A DNA stretch of 36,452 bases. It comes from Rhodothermales bacterium (GTDB lineage Bacteria; Bacteroidota; Rhodothermia; Rhodothermales; JABDKH01). Position 1 is the stretch's first letter; each line of letters opens with the position of its first letter. This document shows positions 16,651-24,424 of this stretch, in pieces. Both the position numbers and the translations under genes were made by a program. The stretch is from positions 1 to 36,452 of the forward strand of contig JABDKH010000072.1 of NCBI GenBank assembly GCA_013002345.1, given 5' to 3'. The notes beneath the pieces are model-generated. The model was not told where the DNA came from. It made no database searches and saw only the letters and a list, made by a program, of their open reading frames with translations.

Positions 16651-17091
16651 TCAGCCCCGATCGTCGTGAATCGCCATCGTCTGGTTCGCAAGTAGCAGAC
16701 ACGATTGGGATGTCTCGACATACGTCCGCATGAACCGATATCTCGTTGAGCCTGACTCGCGCGTCACGACCGTATAACCTGTCACCACGGCCGTATTATC
16801 CAGCGTTCTGACCTCGATGTCCGACTGGACACGCGATTTCATGTCCGTCTCGTCGCGACTTGCAACCGACTGCAAGAGGCCCTCTTTCGTGTCGATGTGT
16901 GTCGCATGGTTGTGCACCCACACGAAGTCGTCAGCCAGAAGCCAATCGAGATGGTCTTCGTCGTTCTCCAGCAGAGCCTTTTCCCAGCCTGCATCCATTC
17001 CGATCACAGACTCGGTGTCGAGACATGAGTCCGCGGGATTGGCCGGACCACACGACGCCAGCAATACCAGAACCGGTAGAAGTCCTTTCAT
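16651..17091 (-). CDS. DUF4440/SnoaL-like (NTF2-fold) lipoprotein
   Basis: The 146-residue product, started at the ATG at 17091, begins MKGLLPVLVLLASC. This is a short lipoprotein signal with lipid Cys14. The mature part fits the NTF2-like DUF4440 pattern: a helix with W-E-K-A-L-L-E-N-D, then LDWLLADDFVWVHNHA, TKEGLLQSV, DIEVRTLDNTAVVTGYTVV and RFMRTYVETSQSCLL. Proteins of this fold bind small ligands or act as simple catalysts; no function can be assigned. A longer frame from 17127 is possible, but the lipoprotein signal favours the inner start. It is convergent with the response regulator gene (41-nt gap). Confidence 0.8.
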   Translation of the reverse strand: MKGLLPVLVLLASCGPANPADSCLDTESVIGMDAGWEKALLENDEDHLDWLLADDFVWVHNHATHIDTKEGLLQSVASRDETDMKSRVQSDIEVRTLDNTAVVTGYTVVTRESGSTRYRFMRTYVETSQSCLLLANQTMAIHDDRG

Positions 17092-17334
17092 CGGAGTGAT
17101 GCCTCTTGTTGTACACCGGATGTTCATCCGGCCCTCTTCGCAGGGTGTCAGGCGCCTCTATGTCGTTTACATTACGGATTCGGACCGAAAGAATACAGGC
17201 ACCTGAGCTTCGAGCCATCGCGTGACGTTGCTTCAGCATCTTTGCCCGACACAGATATCGCCGGCGGACCGTTTGTGGTCACTGTGAAAGGCAACGATTA
17301 ACCGGCCATGAACAATGGGTCCACACTTCGGACC

Positions 17335-17340
17335 AGAGGA
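17335..17340 (+). promoter_or_regulatory. Ribosome-binding site deciding the oxidoreductase start
   Basis: AGAGGA lies 6 nt before the ATG at 17347. It favours that start over the in-frame ATG at 17308, and the twin-arginine leader follows immediately. Confidence 0.65.
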
Positions 17341-17346
17341 ACGAAA

Positions 17347-18675
17347 ATGAAGAAGTCATCACCCTCACGTCGTGATTTCCTCAAGACAGGAGCGGCCGCG
17401 GCGACAGGAGTGCTCGCAGGCTGTACCCCGGGACTTTCGGAAACGGTCATCCGTCCGGCAGTGCCCCCGTCAGATCGAGTGATCGGCGCAAACAACAGGA
17501 TCACTGTCGGTTTCATCGGACTTGGCCTGCAAGGTTTCGACGGCCATCTTACGACCATTCGCGAGCACGGAGAGGAACTGAAGGTCGTCGGTGCTGCAGT
17601 ATGTGAACCGTGGAGTGTTCGGCGCGAGCGAGCTCGCATAGCGCTGGAGCTATCGGACACAGACGCATACAGCGACTATCGGAAGCTTCTGGATCGAAAG
17701 GACATAGATGCGGTTTTCATTGGAACACTTGATCACTGGCACGCACCCATCGCGATCGATGCACTGAGCGCCGGCAAGCACGTGTACTGTGAGAAGCCGC
17801 TCACCCGTTATCTCGGTGAGGCGTTTGAGCTCCACGACGCCGTCCTGAAATCGGACCGCGAATTTCAGTTGGGCTCGCAGTTCTGCTCGGAAGGAAAGTG
17901 GCACAAGGCAGCGGAACTGGTCTCGGCCGGGAAGATCGGAGCGCCGGTGCTTGCGCAAGCGTCGTTCGTGCGCAACGTGCCCGACGGCGAATGGAATTAC
18001 GCGATTGACCCGGCTCTCACCGAGGAGACCCTTGACTGGCCACAGTGGGTTGGGCCGGTCCCGAACAGGCCGTTCAGTCCGGACGACTACTTTCGCTGGA
18101 AGAAATACCATCCGTACGGCGCGGGGATCGTTTCCAATCTCCTCACCCATCGCGTCATTCCGCTTATGCTTGCGACCGGCCCGCCGGAGTTTCCAGTTCG
18201 CGTCGCGTGTCTTGGCACAAAGAAGATCACGCCGGATCGCGACATCCCGGATAATACCCAGGTCATTGCCGAATTCCCGAGCGGGCTCTCGATTGTGGTC
18301 ATCGGAAGCACCGTCAACGAGGTGGGATTGCCTCAGATAATTCGTGGGCACGAGGGCACGCTGTACTTCGGAGGAAACTCTGTCGAACTTCGACCCGAGC
18401 GACCTTTTGCCGACCTCGTTGATCCGGAGATGCACGAAAACGTTGAGCCGGTTGTAAGCGTGAAGAACCACATGTCGGACTGGCTTGAGGCGATTCGAAC
18501 TGGCTCGACGCCGAATGGCAATATTGACCTTGCGATCAAGACGCATACGGTTATCTGCCTTGCCGAGATGTCGCAGCGGCTTGGCGAGATGATGCACTTT
18601 GATGCATCAACGAGAACGATCACCACGGGCAGTGGCCGGGTTGTCGAGCCATTCAATCACGGCACGTTTCAATGA
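17347..18675 (+). CDS. Tat-exported Gfo/Idh/MocA family oxidoreductase, probable lipoprotein
   Basis: The 442-residue product from the ATG at 17347 has a twin-arginine leader (SPSRRDFLKTG, RR at 8-9). A lipobox (VLAGC, Cys26) follows, so it may be a Tat-exported lipoprotein. The NAD(P)-binding Rossmann half has GFIGLGLQG at 55-63, then FIGTLDHWHAP and the family's CEKPLTR (EKP at 149-151, with the usual catalytic-area Lys). The C-terminal half has WPQWVGPVPNRPF and a HRVIPLML segment, as in secreted members from Bacteroidota and Planctomycetota thought to act on sugars. The substrate is unknown. The gene stands alone; a lone TTGTGG at 17273-17278 has no good -10 partner. Confidence 0.88.
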   Translation: MKKSSPSRRDFLKTGAAAATGVLAGCTPGLSETVIRPAVPPSDRVIGANNRITVGFIGLGLQGFDGHLTTIREHGEELKVVGAAVCEPWSVRRERARIALELSDTDAYSDYRKLLDRKDIDAVFIGTLDHWHAPIAIDALSAGKHVYCEKPLTRYLGEAFELHDAVLKSDREFQLGSQFCSEGKWHKAAELVSAGKIGAPVLAQASFVRNVPDGEWNYAIDPALTEETLDWPQWVGPVPNRPFSPDDYFRWKKYHPYGAGIVSNLLTHRVIPLMLATGPPEFPVRVACLGTKKITPDRDIPDNTQVIAEFPSGLSIVVIGSTVNEVGLPQIIRGHEGTLYFGGNSVELRPERPFADLVDPEMHENVEPVVSVKNHMSDWLEAIRTGSTPNGNIDLAIKTHTVICLAEMSQRLGEMMHFDASTRTITTGSGRVVEPFNHGTFQ

Positions 18676-18758
18676 CGGTTTGAGAGCGTCCCGACAAGAA
18701 GTCTGGACCAGCCTCAGGCCCTATTGCGGGACCGGGGATCGCCCGTCTGAATAAGGTT

Positions 18759-18772
18759 CGCTCGATCGAGCG
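18759..18772. promoter_or_regulatory. 14-bp perfect palindrome upstream of the TonB-dependent barrel gene
   Basis: CGCTCGATCGAGCG is its own reverse complement. It lies in the 264-nt gap between the oxidoreductase and the outer-membrane protein gene, about 168 nt before the latter's start. It could be an operator or chance; no known regulator is assigned. Confidence 0.3.
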
Positions 18773-18939
18773 CCCGCGCGCGTCTCCCTTATTGATCGAG
18801 GTTTTTACGCCCTGATTCGCCGCTTGCGCGTCAAAGTCGTAGCAAAAACCCGTGCACGGTGTAACGATTTTGCCCCTCACCAGTATTATCGAGTGCGCAC
18901 TCACCTGCAGATCACTTACCAGCACCCGGGGGACACGAC

Positions 18940-21381
18940 ATGCGTCGCGTTATCGTCACCATTTTGTCCATTTGGATCGCTACGATTGCCGCCAGCGCGT
19001 TTGCGAAGCCACCAACTGCGGCTTCCGGCACCGTCACCGGCAGGGTCATGGACTCGGTTGGCGAGCCGCTCAGCTCCGCGACCATAGTTCTGTACAGCAC
19101 AGCCGACAGCGACGTCGCACGAGGTGCTGTTACTGATGAGAAGGGTGTGTTTGTATTTAGTGACGTCGCTGCCGCGGAGTATCGAATTAAGGTCTCATTT
19201 CTCGGCTTCAAGGCATTCGATTCGCAGCCGTTCGTCGTCGAGGCGGGTCAGTCCTACACGATGCCCCCGATTTCCCTGGAGGCCGATCCGGTCGCCCTCG
19301 ATAATGTACAGATCGAGGGGGAGCGTGAGATCGTCGAGGTCTTGCCGGACAAAACCGTCCTTAATGTGCAGGGCAGCATCGCCGCCACCGGTAGCACGGC
19401 CCTTGAACTCCTTCGCAAGGCACCTGGAGTCGTCGTCGACAATAATGACAACATCATTCTGAGTGGAAAGAACGGCGTCAAGATCTACATCGACGGCAAG
19501 CCATCGCCACTGAGCACGGAGGATCTGGCCGCACAACTGCGCACGATGCAGTCGTCCGAGATCGATGCGATCGAGATCGTCACAAACCCGGGCGCAAAGT
19601 ATGAGGCGGAGGGCAATGCCGGTATCATTAACATCCGGCTGCGAAGGGACAAGAGTCTCGGCTTCAACAGTACCATCGACTTGTCGTACGGGTATGGCAA
19701 GCGATCCAAATACGGTGCGAATTCGACATTCAACTATCGAAACAGACGCTACAACGTTTTCGGCTCGTACGGATATCGCGGTGGCGAGGACGAGAGCTAC
19801 ATCAACCTGTACCGGATTCAGAACGACTTCTCTTTCGACGAACGTGCGGTTACCGAAAACACCGGGCCGTCGAATCGACTGCGTATCGGAAGCGACATAT
19901 ACCTGGGGAGCAAAGCCGTTCTGGGTTTCCTGGTGAACGGCTATGTGAACGATCGTAATTGGTCAAATCGGAGCCTGACGCCGATCACGAATCTGGAAAC
20001 CAACGAGATTGAGTCGCTGCTGGACGCCCAATCCATCAACGATGGTGTGCGTCGCAATGCCAGTTTCAATGTGAACTTGCGCATCGACAACGGGAGCGGA
20101 ACCACGTCGAATGCCGATGTCGATTTCGGCATATATGAGAACGGCAACGAGTCTTATCAGCCGAACTTCTATCGCGAGCCGTCGAGCGACTCGCCGATCG
20201 AGGATAACATCTTCAGAAGTCAGTCCCCCACCGATATCTCGATTTACGCGGGCAAGTTCGATCATGAACGAGCCATGGCTGGCGGAAAGCTGGGAATTGG
20301 AACCAAGCTATCGCAGGTCACGACCGACAACGTATACCGATTCTACGATATCGAAGGAATCGAGGAGATCCTCGATGTTGACCGGAGCAACGATTTCCGG
20401 TTTACCGAGACCATTGCAGCCGGCTACGCGTCGTTCACCGGATCCAGTGGCAGCGTGGAGTACAGCCTTGGCTTGCGCGCTGAGTACACCAGTTCGGAAG
20501 GGGATCTGACCGCTTTCAAACCGGCTAACGACAACACGGTGACACGATCCTACCTCGACCTCTTTCCGTCTGGGGGGATTACCATCAAGCCGGCACCAAA
20601 GCACCAGTTGCGTGTGAATTACAGTCGGCGCATCGATCGGCCCAGCTATCAGTCGCTGAACCCGTTTGAATTCAAGCTGAGCGAGCTGAGTTTCAGTCGT
20701 GGCAACCCGTTCCTCCAGCCACAGTACACGAATAACGTATCGCTGACACATACGTACAACTACGTACTCAACACAACTTTATCATACAGCCACACGGACG
20801 ATTTCTTCGCCCGGATTTCCGACTCGACGGATGTATCGCGGACGTTCATCGAGTCAGTCAACATGGACTATCAGCGGGTGATCAGCGGTTCAATCAGTTA
20901 CCCGGTGAGTCCGCTGCCGTGGTGGCGCACGTATACGAGTGCGAGCGGATTCAACACGCGCAACCGAGCTGATCTTGGCGAGGGCCGACTGATTGACGTC
21001 CAGGCGACGGTCGTGAGCCTCTATCACCAGTCGACCTTCAAGCTACCTTCGGACTGGTCGTTTGAGCTGTCGGGTTGGTACAGCTCCCCGTCGATCTGGG
21101 GTGCGGTCTACAAGACCGATGCAAACTACGCGATCGATGTCGGGGTAAGCCGGGAGTTCTTTGGCGGCAGGTCGAAGGTGAAGGTGGCAGTCACCGACGT
21201 GTTTGAGACGGCGCCGTGGCGCGGCGTGCAGCGTCTGAGCGGGTTCTTCATTGATGCCTCCGGGGGTTGGGAGAGCCGCCAGCTACGTGTGAACATATCG
21301 TATCTGTTTGGCAACACGCAGGTAAAGAAGGTGCGCCAGCGAAAAACGAGCACCGAGGATGAGGCGGGGCGCGTGGACTAG
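18940..21381 (+). CDS. TonB-dependent receptor-like outer-membrane beta-barrel protein (OMP_b-brl_3 type)
   Basis: The 813-residue product has a Sec signal peptide (about 1-22, ASAFA). A carboxypeptidase-regulatory-like beta-sandwich lies at about 30-115 (GTVTGRVMDSVGEPLSSATI). A TonB plug at about 130-235 includes LELLRKAPGVVVDNNDNIILSG, VKIYIDGKPSPLS, IDAIEIVTNPGAKYEAEGNAGIINI. A long barrel follows with RPSYQSLNPFEFKLSELSF and NPFLQPQYTNN. These patterns mark the Bacteroidota 'outer membrane beta-barrel family' that is homologous to TonB-dependent receptors. A G-rich ribosome-binding site (gggga) sits just upstream of the ATG, and CAGTATTATCG at 18882-18892 may be part of its promoter. The ligand is unknown. 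Confidence 0.88.
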   Translation: MRRVIVTILSIWIATIAASAFAKPPTAASGTVTGRVMDSVGEPLSSATIVLYSTADSDVARGAVTDEKGVFVFSDVAAAEYRIKVSFLGFKAFDSQPFVVEAGQSYTMPPISLEADPVALDNVQIEGEREIVEVLPDKTVLNVQGSIAATGSTALELLRKAPGVVVDNNDNIILSGKNGVKIYIDGKPSPLSTEDLAAQLRTMQSSEIDAIEIVTNPGAKYEAEGNAGIINIRLRRDKSLGFNSTIDLSYGYGKRSKYGANSTFNYRNRRYNVFGSYGYRGGEDESYINLYRIQNDFSFDERAVTENTGPSNRLRIGSDIYLGSKAVLGFLVNGYVNDRNWSNRSLTPITNLETNEIESLLDAQSINDGVRRNASFNVNLRIDNGSGTTSNADVDFGIYENGNESYQPNFYREPSSDSPIEDNIFRSQSPTDISIYAGKFDHERAMAGGKLGIGTKLSQVTTDNVYRFYDIEGIEEILDVDRSNDFRFTETIAAGYASFTGSSGSVEYSLGLRAEYTSSEGDLTAFKPANDNTVTRSYLDLFPSGGITIKPAPKHQLRVNYSRRIDRPSYQSLNPFEFKLSELSFSRGNPFLQPQYTNNVSLTHTYNYVLNTTLSYSHTDDFFARISDSTDVSRTFIESVNMDYQRVISGSISYPVSPLPWWRTYTSASGFNTRNRADLGEGRLIDVQATVVSLYHQSTFKLPSDWSFELSGWYSSPSIWGAVYKTDANYAIDVGVSREFFGGRSKVKVAVTDVFETAPWRGVQRLSGFFIDASGGWESRQLRVNISYLFGNTQVKKVRQRKTSTEDEAGRVD

Positions 21382-21836
21382 AGGTGCTCGCAGCGTGGAG
21401 CAGATCACAGGGCCTGGCTTCCGAACAACGGTTGAAGGCCTTGCTATCAGCATCCAGAGCGGGGTGTGGCTCAAAACACGCCGGTATTGTTGATCGACGA
21501 AGAGAGCAAACTGCGAATCGCGGCGATACACCTTATTACCAGTCGCATCCATCACCGTGCGCGTCCGTCACCAGTCGCGACCCCAGCGAGAAGCTATCGG
21601 GCCAGCGCATGCGCACGGAAGACAACGTTACGGTCGCACAGTGCGGTGTCGTCGCGAGCTCTAGTGCGGTTGGGTGCAGCCGACGTCCGAGCCTGGCGAC
21701 CGGCGGATCTTTTGCGCATACAGGAAGTTTCGCATGCTCGTCAAATGCGCGCCCTTCCCCCCTTCCCACGCGTCGGTTCGGAAGCGACTTTCGTGCGCGA
21801 CGAGCCACACGTTGACTATCCAGAGCACCAGTTGAG
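21382..21836. other. 455-bp spacer without a recognisable gene
   Basis: Short open frames exist on both strands, but none has a start with a ribosome-binding site, a recognisable motif or protein-like composition. No repeat or strong hairpin was noticed. It separates the TonB-dependent barrel gene from the RND exporter gene and presumably holds the latter's promoter. Confidence 0.5.
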
Positions 21837-24377
21837 ATGCAGCCCCTCTTTCGCAGGCTAACACCTCTGTTTCGCTTCATCATCAATCACCCGGTGTGGA
21901 TTCTGGTTGGGGCGATCGCACTTACGGCCCTCAGTTTCTCGTATGCGAGTCGGCTCTCCATTGAGGGCGACATCTCGAAACTGATTCCGGAGGATTACGC
22001 CAGCTACAAAGGGCTGCAGAGAGTTCGCGAGTCCGTCGGTGGTGGAAGCCAGAACGCCCTGGATGTCATCATCGAAAGCCCTTCCTTCGAGGCAAACAAG
22101 GCGTTCGCGGAGACCTTGATCCCGCGGGCCTTGCAACTAGATGACAGTGTTACCGCAGAGCCACTGTTTGTCAACGTAGAGTTCAGGCGCGATACCGAGT
22201 TCATACGGAAGAACGCCCTGTATTTCACGACATTCGATGAACTCGATCGTCTGCAAACATACCTGCAGGATCGCATCGAGGAAGAGAAGCTGAAGGCCAA
22301 TCCGTTCTACTTCGAACTCGATGACGAGGAAGAGGAGGACTCGACGTCGACGGAGGAGGAATTCCGGGAGGCGTACGACGAGATCGTAAAGAAGGAGTAC
22401 CCGATCTCGGACGACAGCACGACCATGCTGGTACGCTTCTACCCGAATGCCGTGCGAACGGATCTGAACGTCGTCGAGCGGACGCACGAGAGCCTGATGC
22501 AACTCATCGAGGACCTTCACCCGATGTCGTTCCATGCAGAGATGGAGACGATGACAGGCGGCAGTTTCATCCATGAAAGTAATCAGATCCGGCTGATCAC
22601 ACGCGACATTCGGTCGTCTTTCGGGGTGGGTGCATCATCCCTGCTTGCGGTTGTCCTGCTGTATTTCTTTTTCAAGTCATACCGGGCGCGTGCGGGGAAT
22701 CACTTTGATCGCCGGATCTTCGTGGAGGAACTCCTGCGAGTAGGGGTCGCCGCCCTACTGCTGGGTATTCCGCTCCTCATGAGTCTTAGCTGGGCGTACG
22801 GCCTCGCGTACCTGACCTACGAGAAACTCAATGCCCTGACGTCACCTCTCGGACTAGTGTTGTTTGGGCTGGGCATCGATTTCGGTATTCACTTCTACGC
22901 GAGATACGTTGAAGAGCGAGGTGAGGGACAGAGTCCCGGGTCGGCCATGATGGAAACCTTCATGAGTACCGGCCAGGCGATCACCGTGAGTGCCATGACG
23001 ACGGCGGTGGCACTTTACGTGCTCACGCTGGCGGATTTCCGCGGCTTCAGCGAATTCGGATTTCTGATGGGATCCGGCGTTCTGTTCGCGTTCGTAGCGA
23101 TGATGGCTGTACTCCCGGCGATGATTATTGTGTTCGAGCGGATTCGTGTCTTGAAGCTCGACGCCACACGCGCTCCCGACACAGCTTCTGCGGGTTCGCG
23201 GAGGCGATTTCCGCTTTCAAGAACCCTGCTGGTCACCTGCGCCGCCTATGTCCTGCTTTCGCTTGTGCTGGCACCTCAGGTGAGCTTCAATTACAACCCG
23301 GGGTTCAGCTACCAGAGAGAGTACAACAAGAAGAAGGGTCGCGTGATGCCTTCGTCGGGCAGACAGTCGCCAGCGATGATCGTGACGGACGAGCGCAGCG
23401 AGATTGCCCCACTTATCCGGGTGATTCAGGACAAGATCCGTTCGGACACGCTATCGCCCACGATCGGCGAAATCGAGTCCCTGCAGGATCGCGTCCCACT
23501 CGACTCGGCGGCACAGCAAGAGAAGCTTGCGACGATTGCCGAGATCCGCGAACTACTCGACGACCCGTTTATTCAGAACGAGGAGTCGGAATACCTCGAT
23601 CTGCTGCGGGATGCAACGGAGACGCGCGAGGCGCTTTCGATCAACGACGTACCGGATTACCTGAAGCGCAGCTTTACTACCAAGACAGGTGAGGTCGGTA
23701 ATCTGATCATGATCTACCCGGCGTTCGCCGTGTCGGGTGGACGCGCATCGATCGCGTTTGCCAACGATGTTCAGTCGTTCGTAACGGAAGATGGGAAGAC
23801 ACATTATCCCGGTTCGACTTCGCTTGTAGCCGCGGAGATGATCCAGCTCATGCAGCGCGAGAGTCCGCTCATGATTGCGCTTACATTTCTGATCATCCTC
23901 GTCCTGATGCTCGTCAATTTCCGATCGGTTTTATGGGCCTTGCTTGCGCTGGTCCCGGTCGTGGCGGGGATGCTATGGATGCTGGGTACGATGGTCCTAC
24001 TGGGGATTCAGCTCGACTTTTATAATCTCGTTATCCTGCCGGCGATCCTGGGCATTGGCAACGACGCGGGAGTGCACATCGTGCACCGATTCCGCGAGCT
24101 GGGCAAGGGCTCGATCATGGACGTGCTGCGTTCGTCAGGTGAACACGTCGTCATGGCATCGCTCACGACAATGATCGGATTCGGGGGACTGCTCATCTCC
24201 ATGCACACGGGTATCTCGTCGATCGGCAAGCTCGCGGTCATCGGCATCAGCGCCACGATGATTGCCGCCATAATTCTGCTGCCCGCGCTGCTCCAGTGGC
24301 TGGAGGACAGGGGTAGCCTGCCGATGGATCATTCCGGAGTCGGTATGGACGAGACGGCTGTCTCCGCAAAGGCGTGA
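21837..24377 (+). CDS. RND superfamily (MMPL-type) transporter
   Basis: The 846-residue inner-membrane protein has the duplicated RND plan. TM1 is at about 17-35, followed by a large periplasmic loop (36-260). TM2-6 lie at about 262-435, a second loop at about 475-685, and TM8-12 to the end. The paired family motifs GLGIDFGIHFYARYVEE (344-360) and GIGNDAGVHIVHRFRE (near 741-756) contain the charged residues used for proton coupling. The first loop has a strongly acidic stretch (residues 160-176, DDEEEED...). Members of this branch export lipids, hopanoids or other hydrophobic molecules; the cargo here is unknown. No membrane-fusion or outer-membrane partner lies next to it. It is convergent with a TonB receptor gene. 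Confidence 0.88.
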   Translation: MQPLFRRLTPLFRFIINHPVWILVGAIALTALSFSYASRLSIEGDISKLIPEDYASYKGLQRVRESVGGGSQNALDVIIESPSFEANKAFAETLIPRALQLDDSVTAEPLFVNVEFRRDTEFIRKNALYFTTFDELDRLQTYLQDRIEEEKLKANPFYFELDDEEEEDSTSTEEEFREAYDEIVKKEYPISDDSTTMLVRFYPNAVRTDLNVVERTHESLMQLIEDLHPMSFHAEMETMTGGSFIHESNQIRLITRDIRSSFGVGASSLLAVVLLYFFFKSYRARAGNHFDRRIFVEELLRVGVAALLLGIPLLMSLSWAYGLAYLTYEKLNALTSPLGLVLFGLGIDFGIHFYARYVEERGEGQSPGSAMMETFMSTGQAITVSAMTTAVALYVLTLADFRGFSEFGFLMGSGVLFAFVAMMAVLPAMIIVFERIRVLKLDATRAPDTASAGSRRRFPLSRTLLVTCAAYVLLSLVLAPQVSFNYNPGFSYQREYNKKKGRVMPSSGRQSPAMIVTDERSEIAPLIRVIQDKIRSDTLSPTIGEIESLQDRVPLDSAAQQEKLATIAEIRELLDDPFIQNEESEYLDLLRDATETREALSINDVPDYLKRSFTTKTGEVGNLIMIYPAFAVSGGRASIAFANDVQSFVTEDGKTHYPGSTSLVAAEMIQLMQRESPLMIALTFLIILVLMLVNFRSVLWALLALVPVVAGMLWMLGTMVLLGIQLDFYNLVILPAILGIGNDAGVHIVHRFRELGKGSIMDVLRSSGEHVVMASLTTMIGFGGLLISMHTGISSIGKLAVIGISATMIAAIILLPALLQWLEDRGSLPMDHSGVGMDETAVSAKA

Positions 24378-24399
24378 CCGGGCAACGCCTTGTGCGGAG
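24362..24399. terminator. Hairpin between convergent RND and TonB-receptor genes
   Basis: Arms at 62-75 and 85-99 (within 24300) pair as 7 bp plus 7 bp with one bulged G, around a 9-nt loop; the core is AAGGCGT/ACGCCTT. It overlaps the RND stop codon and lies in the 47-nt gap to the end of the opposite gene. No T-run follows, so it is a candidate bidirectional terminator or 3'-end stabiliser rather than a textbook one. Confidence 0.5.
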
Positions 24400-24424
24400 C
24401 CGGTGAGATCGGTGTTCGGTTGGC

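Noticed and set aside
17650-18597. Long minus-strand open frame (315 codons)
   Set aside because: It lies wholly opposite the Gfo/Idh/MocA oxidoreductase gene, is rich in Arg, His and Val without any motif, and has no ribosome-binding site. It is a shadow frame.
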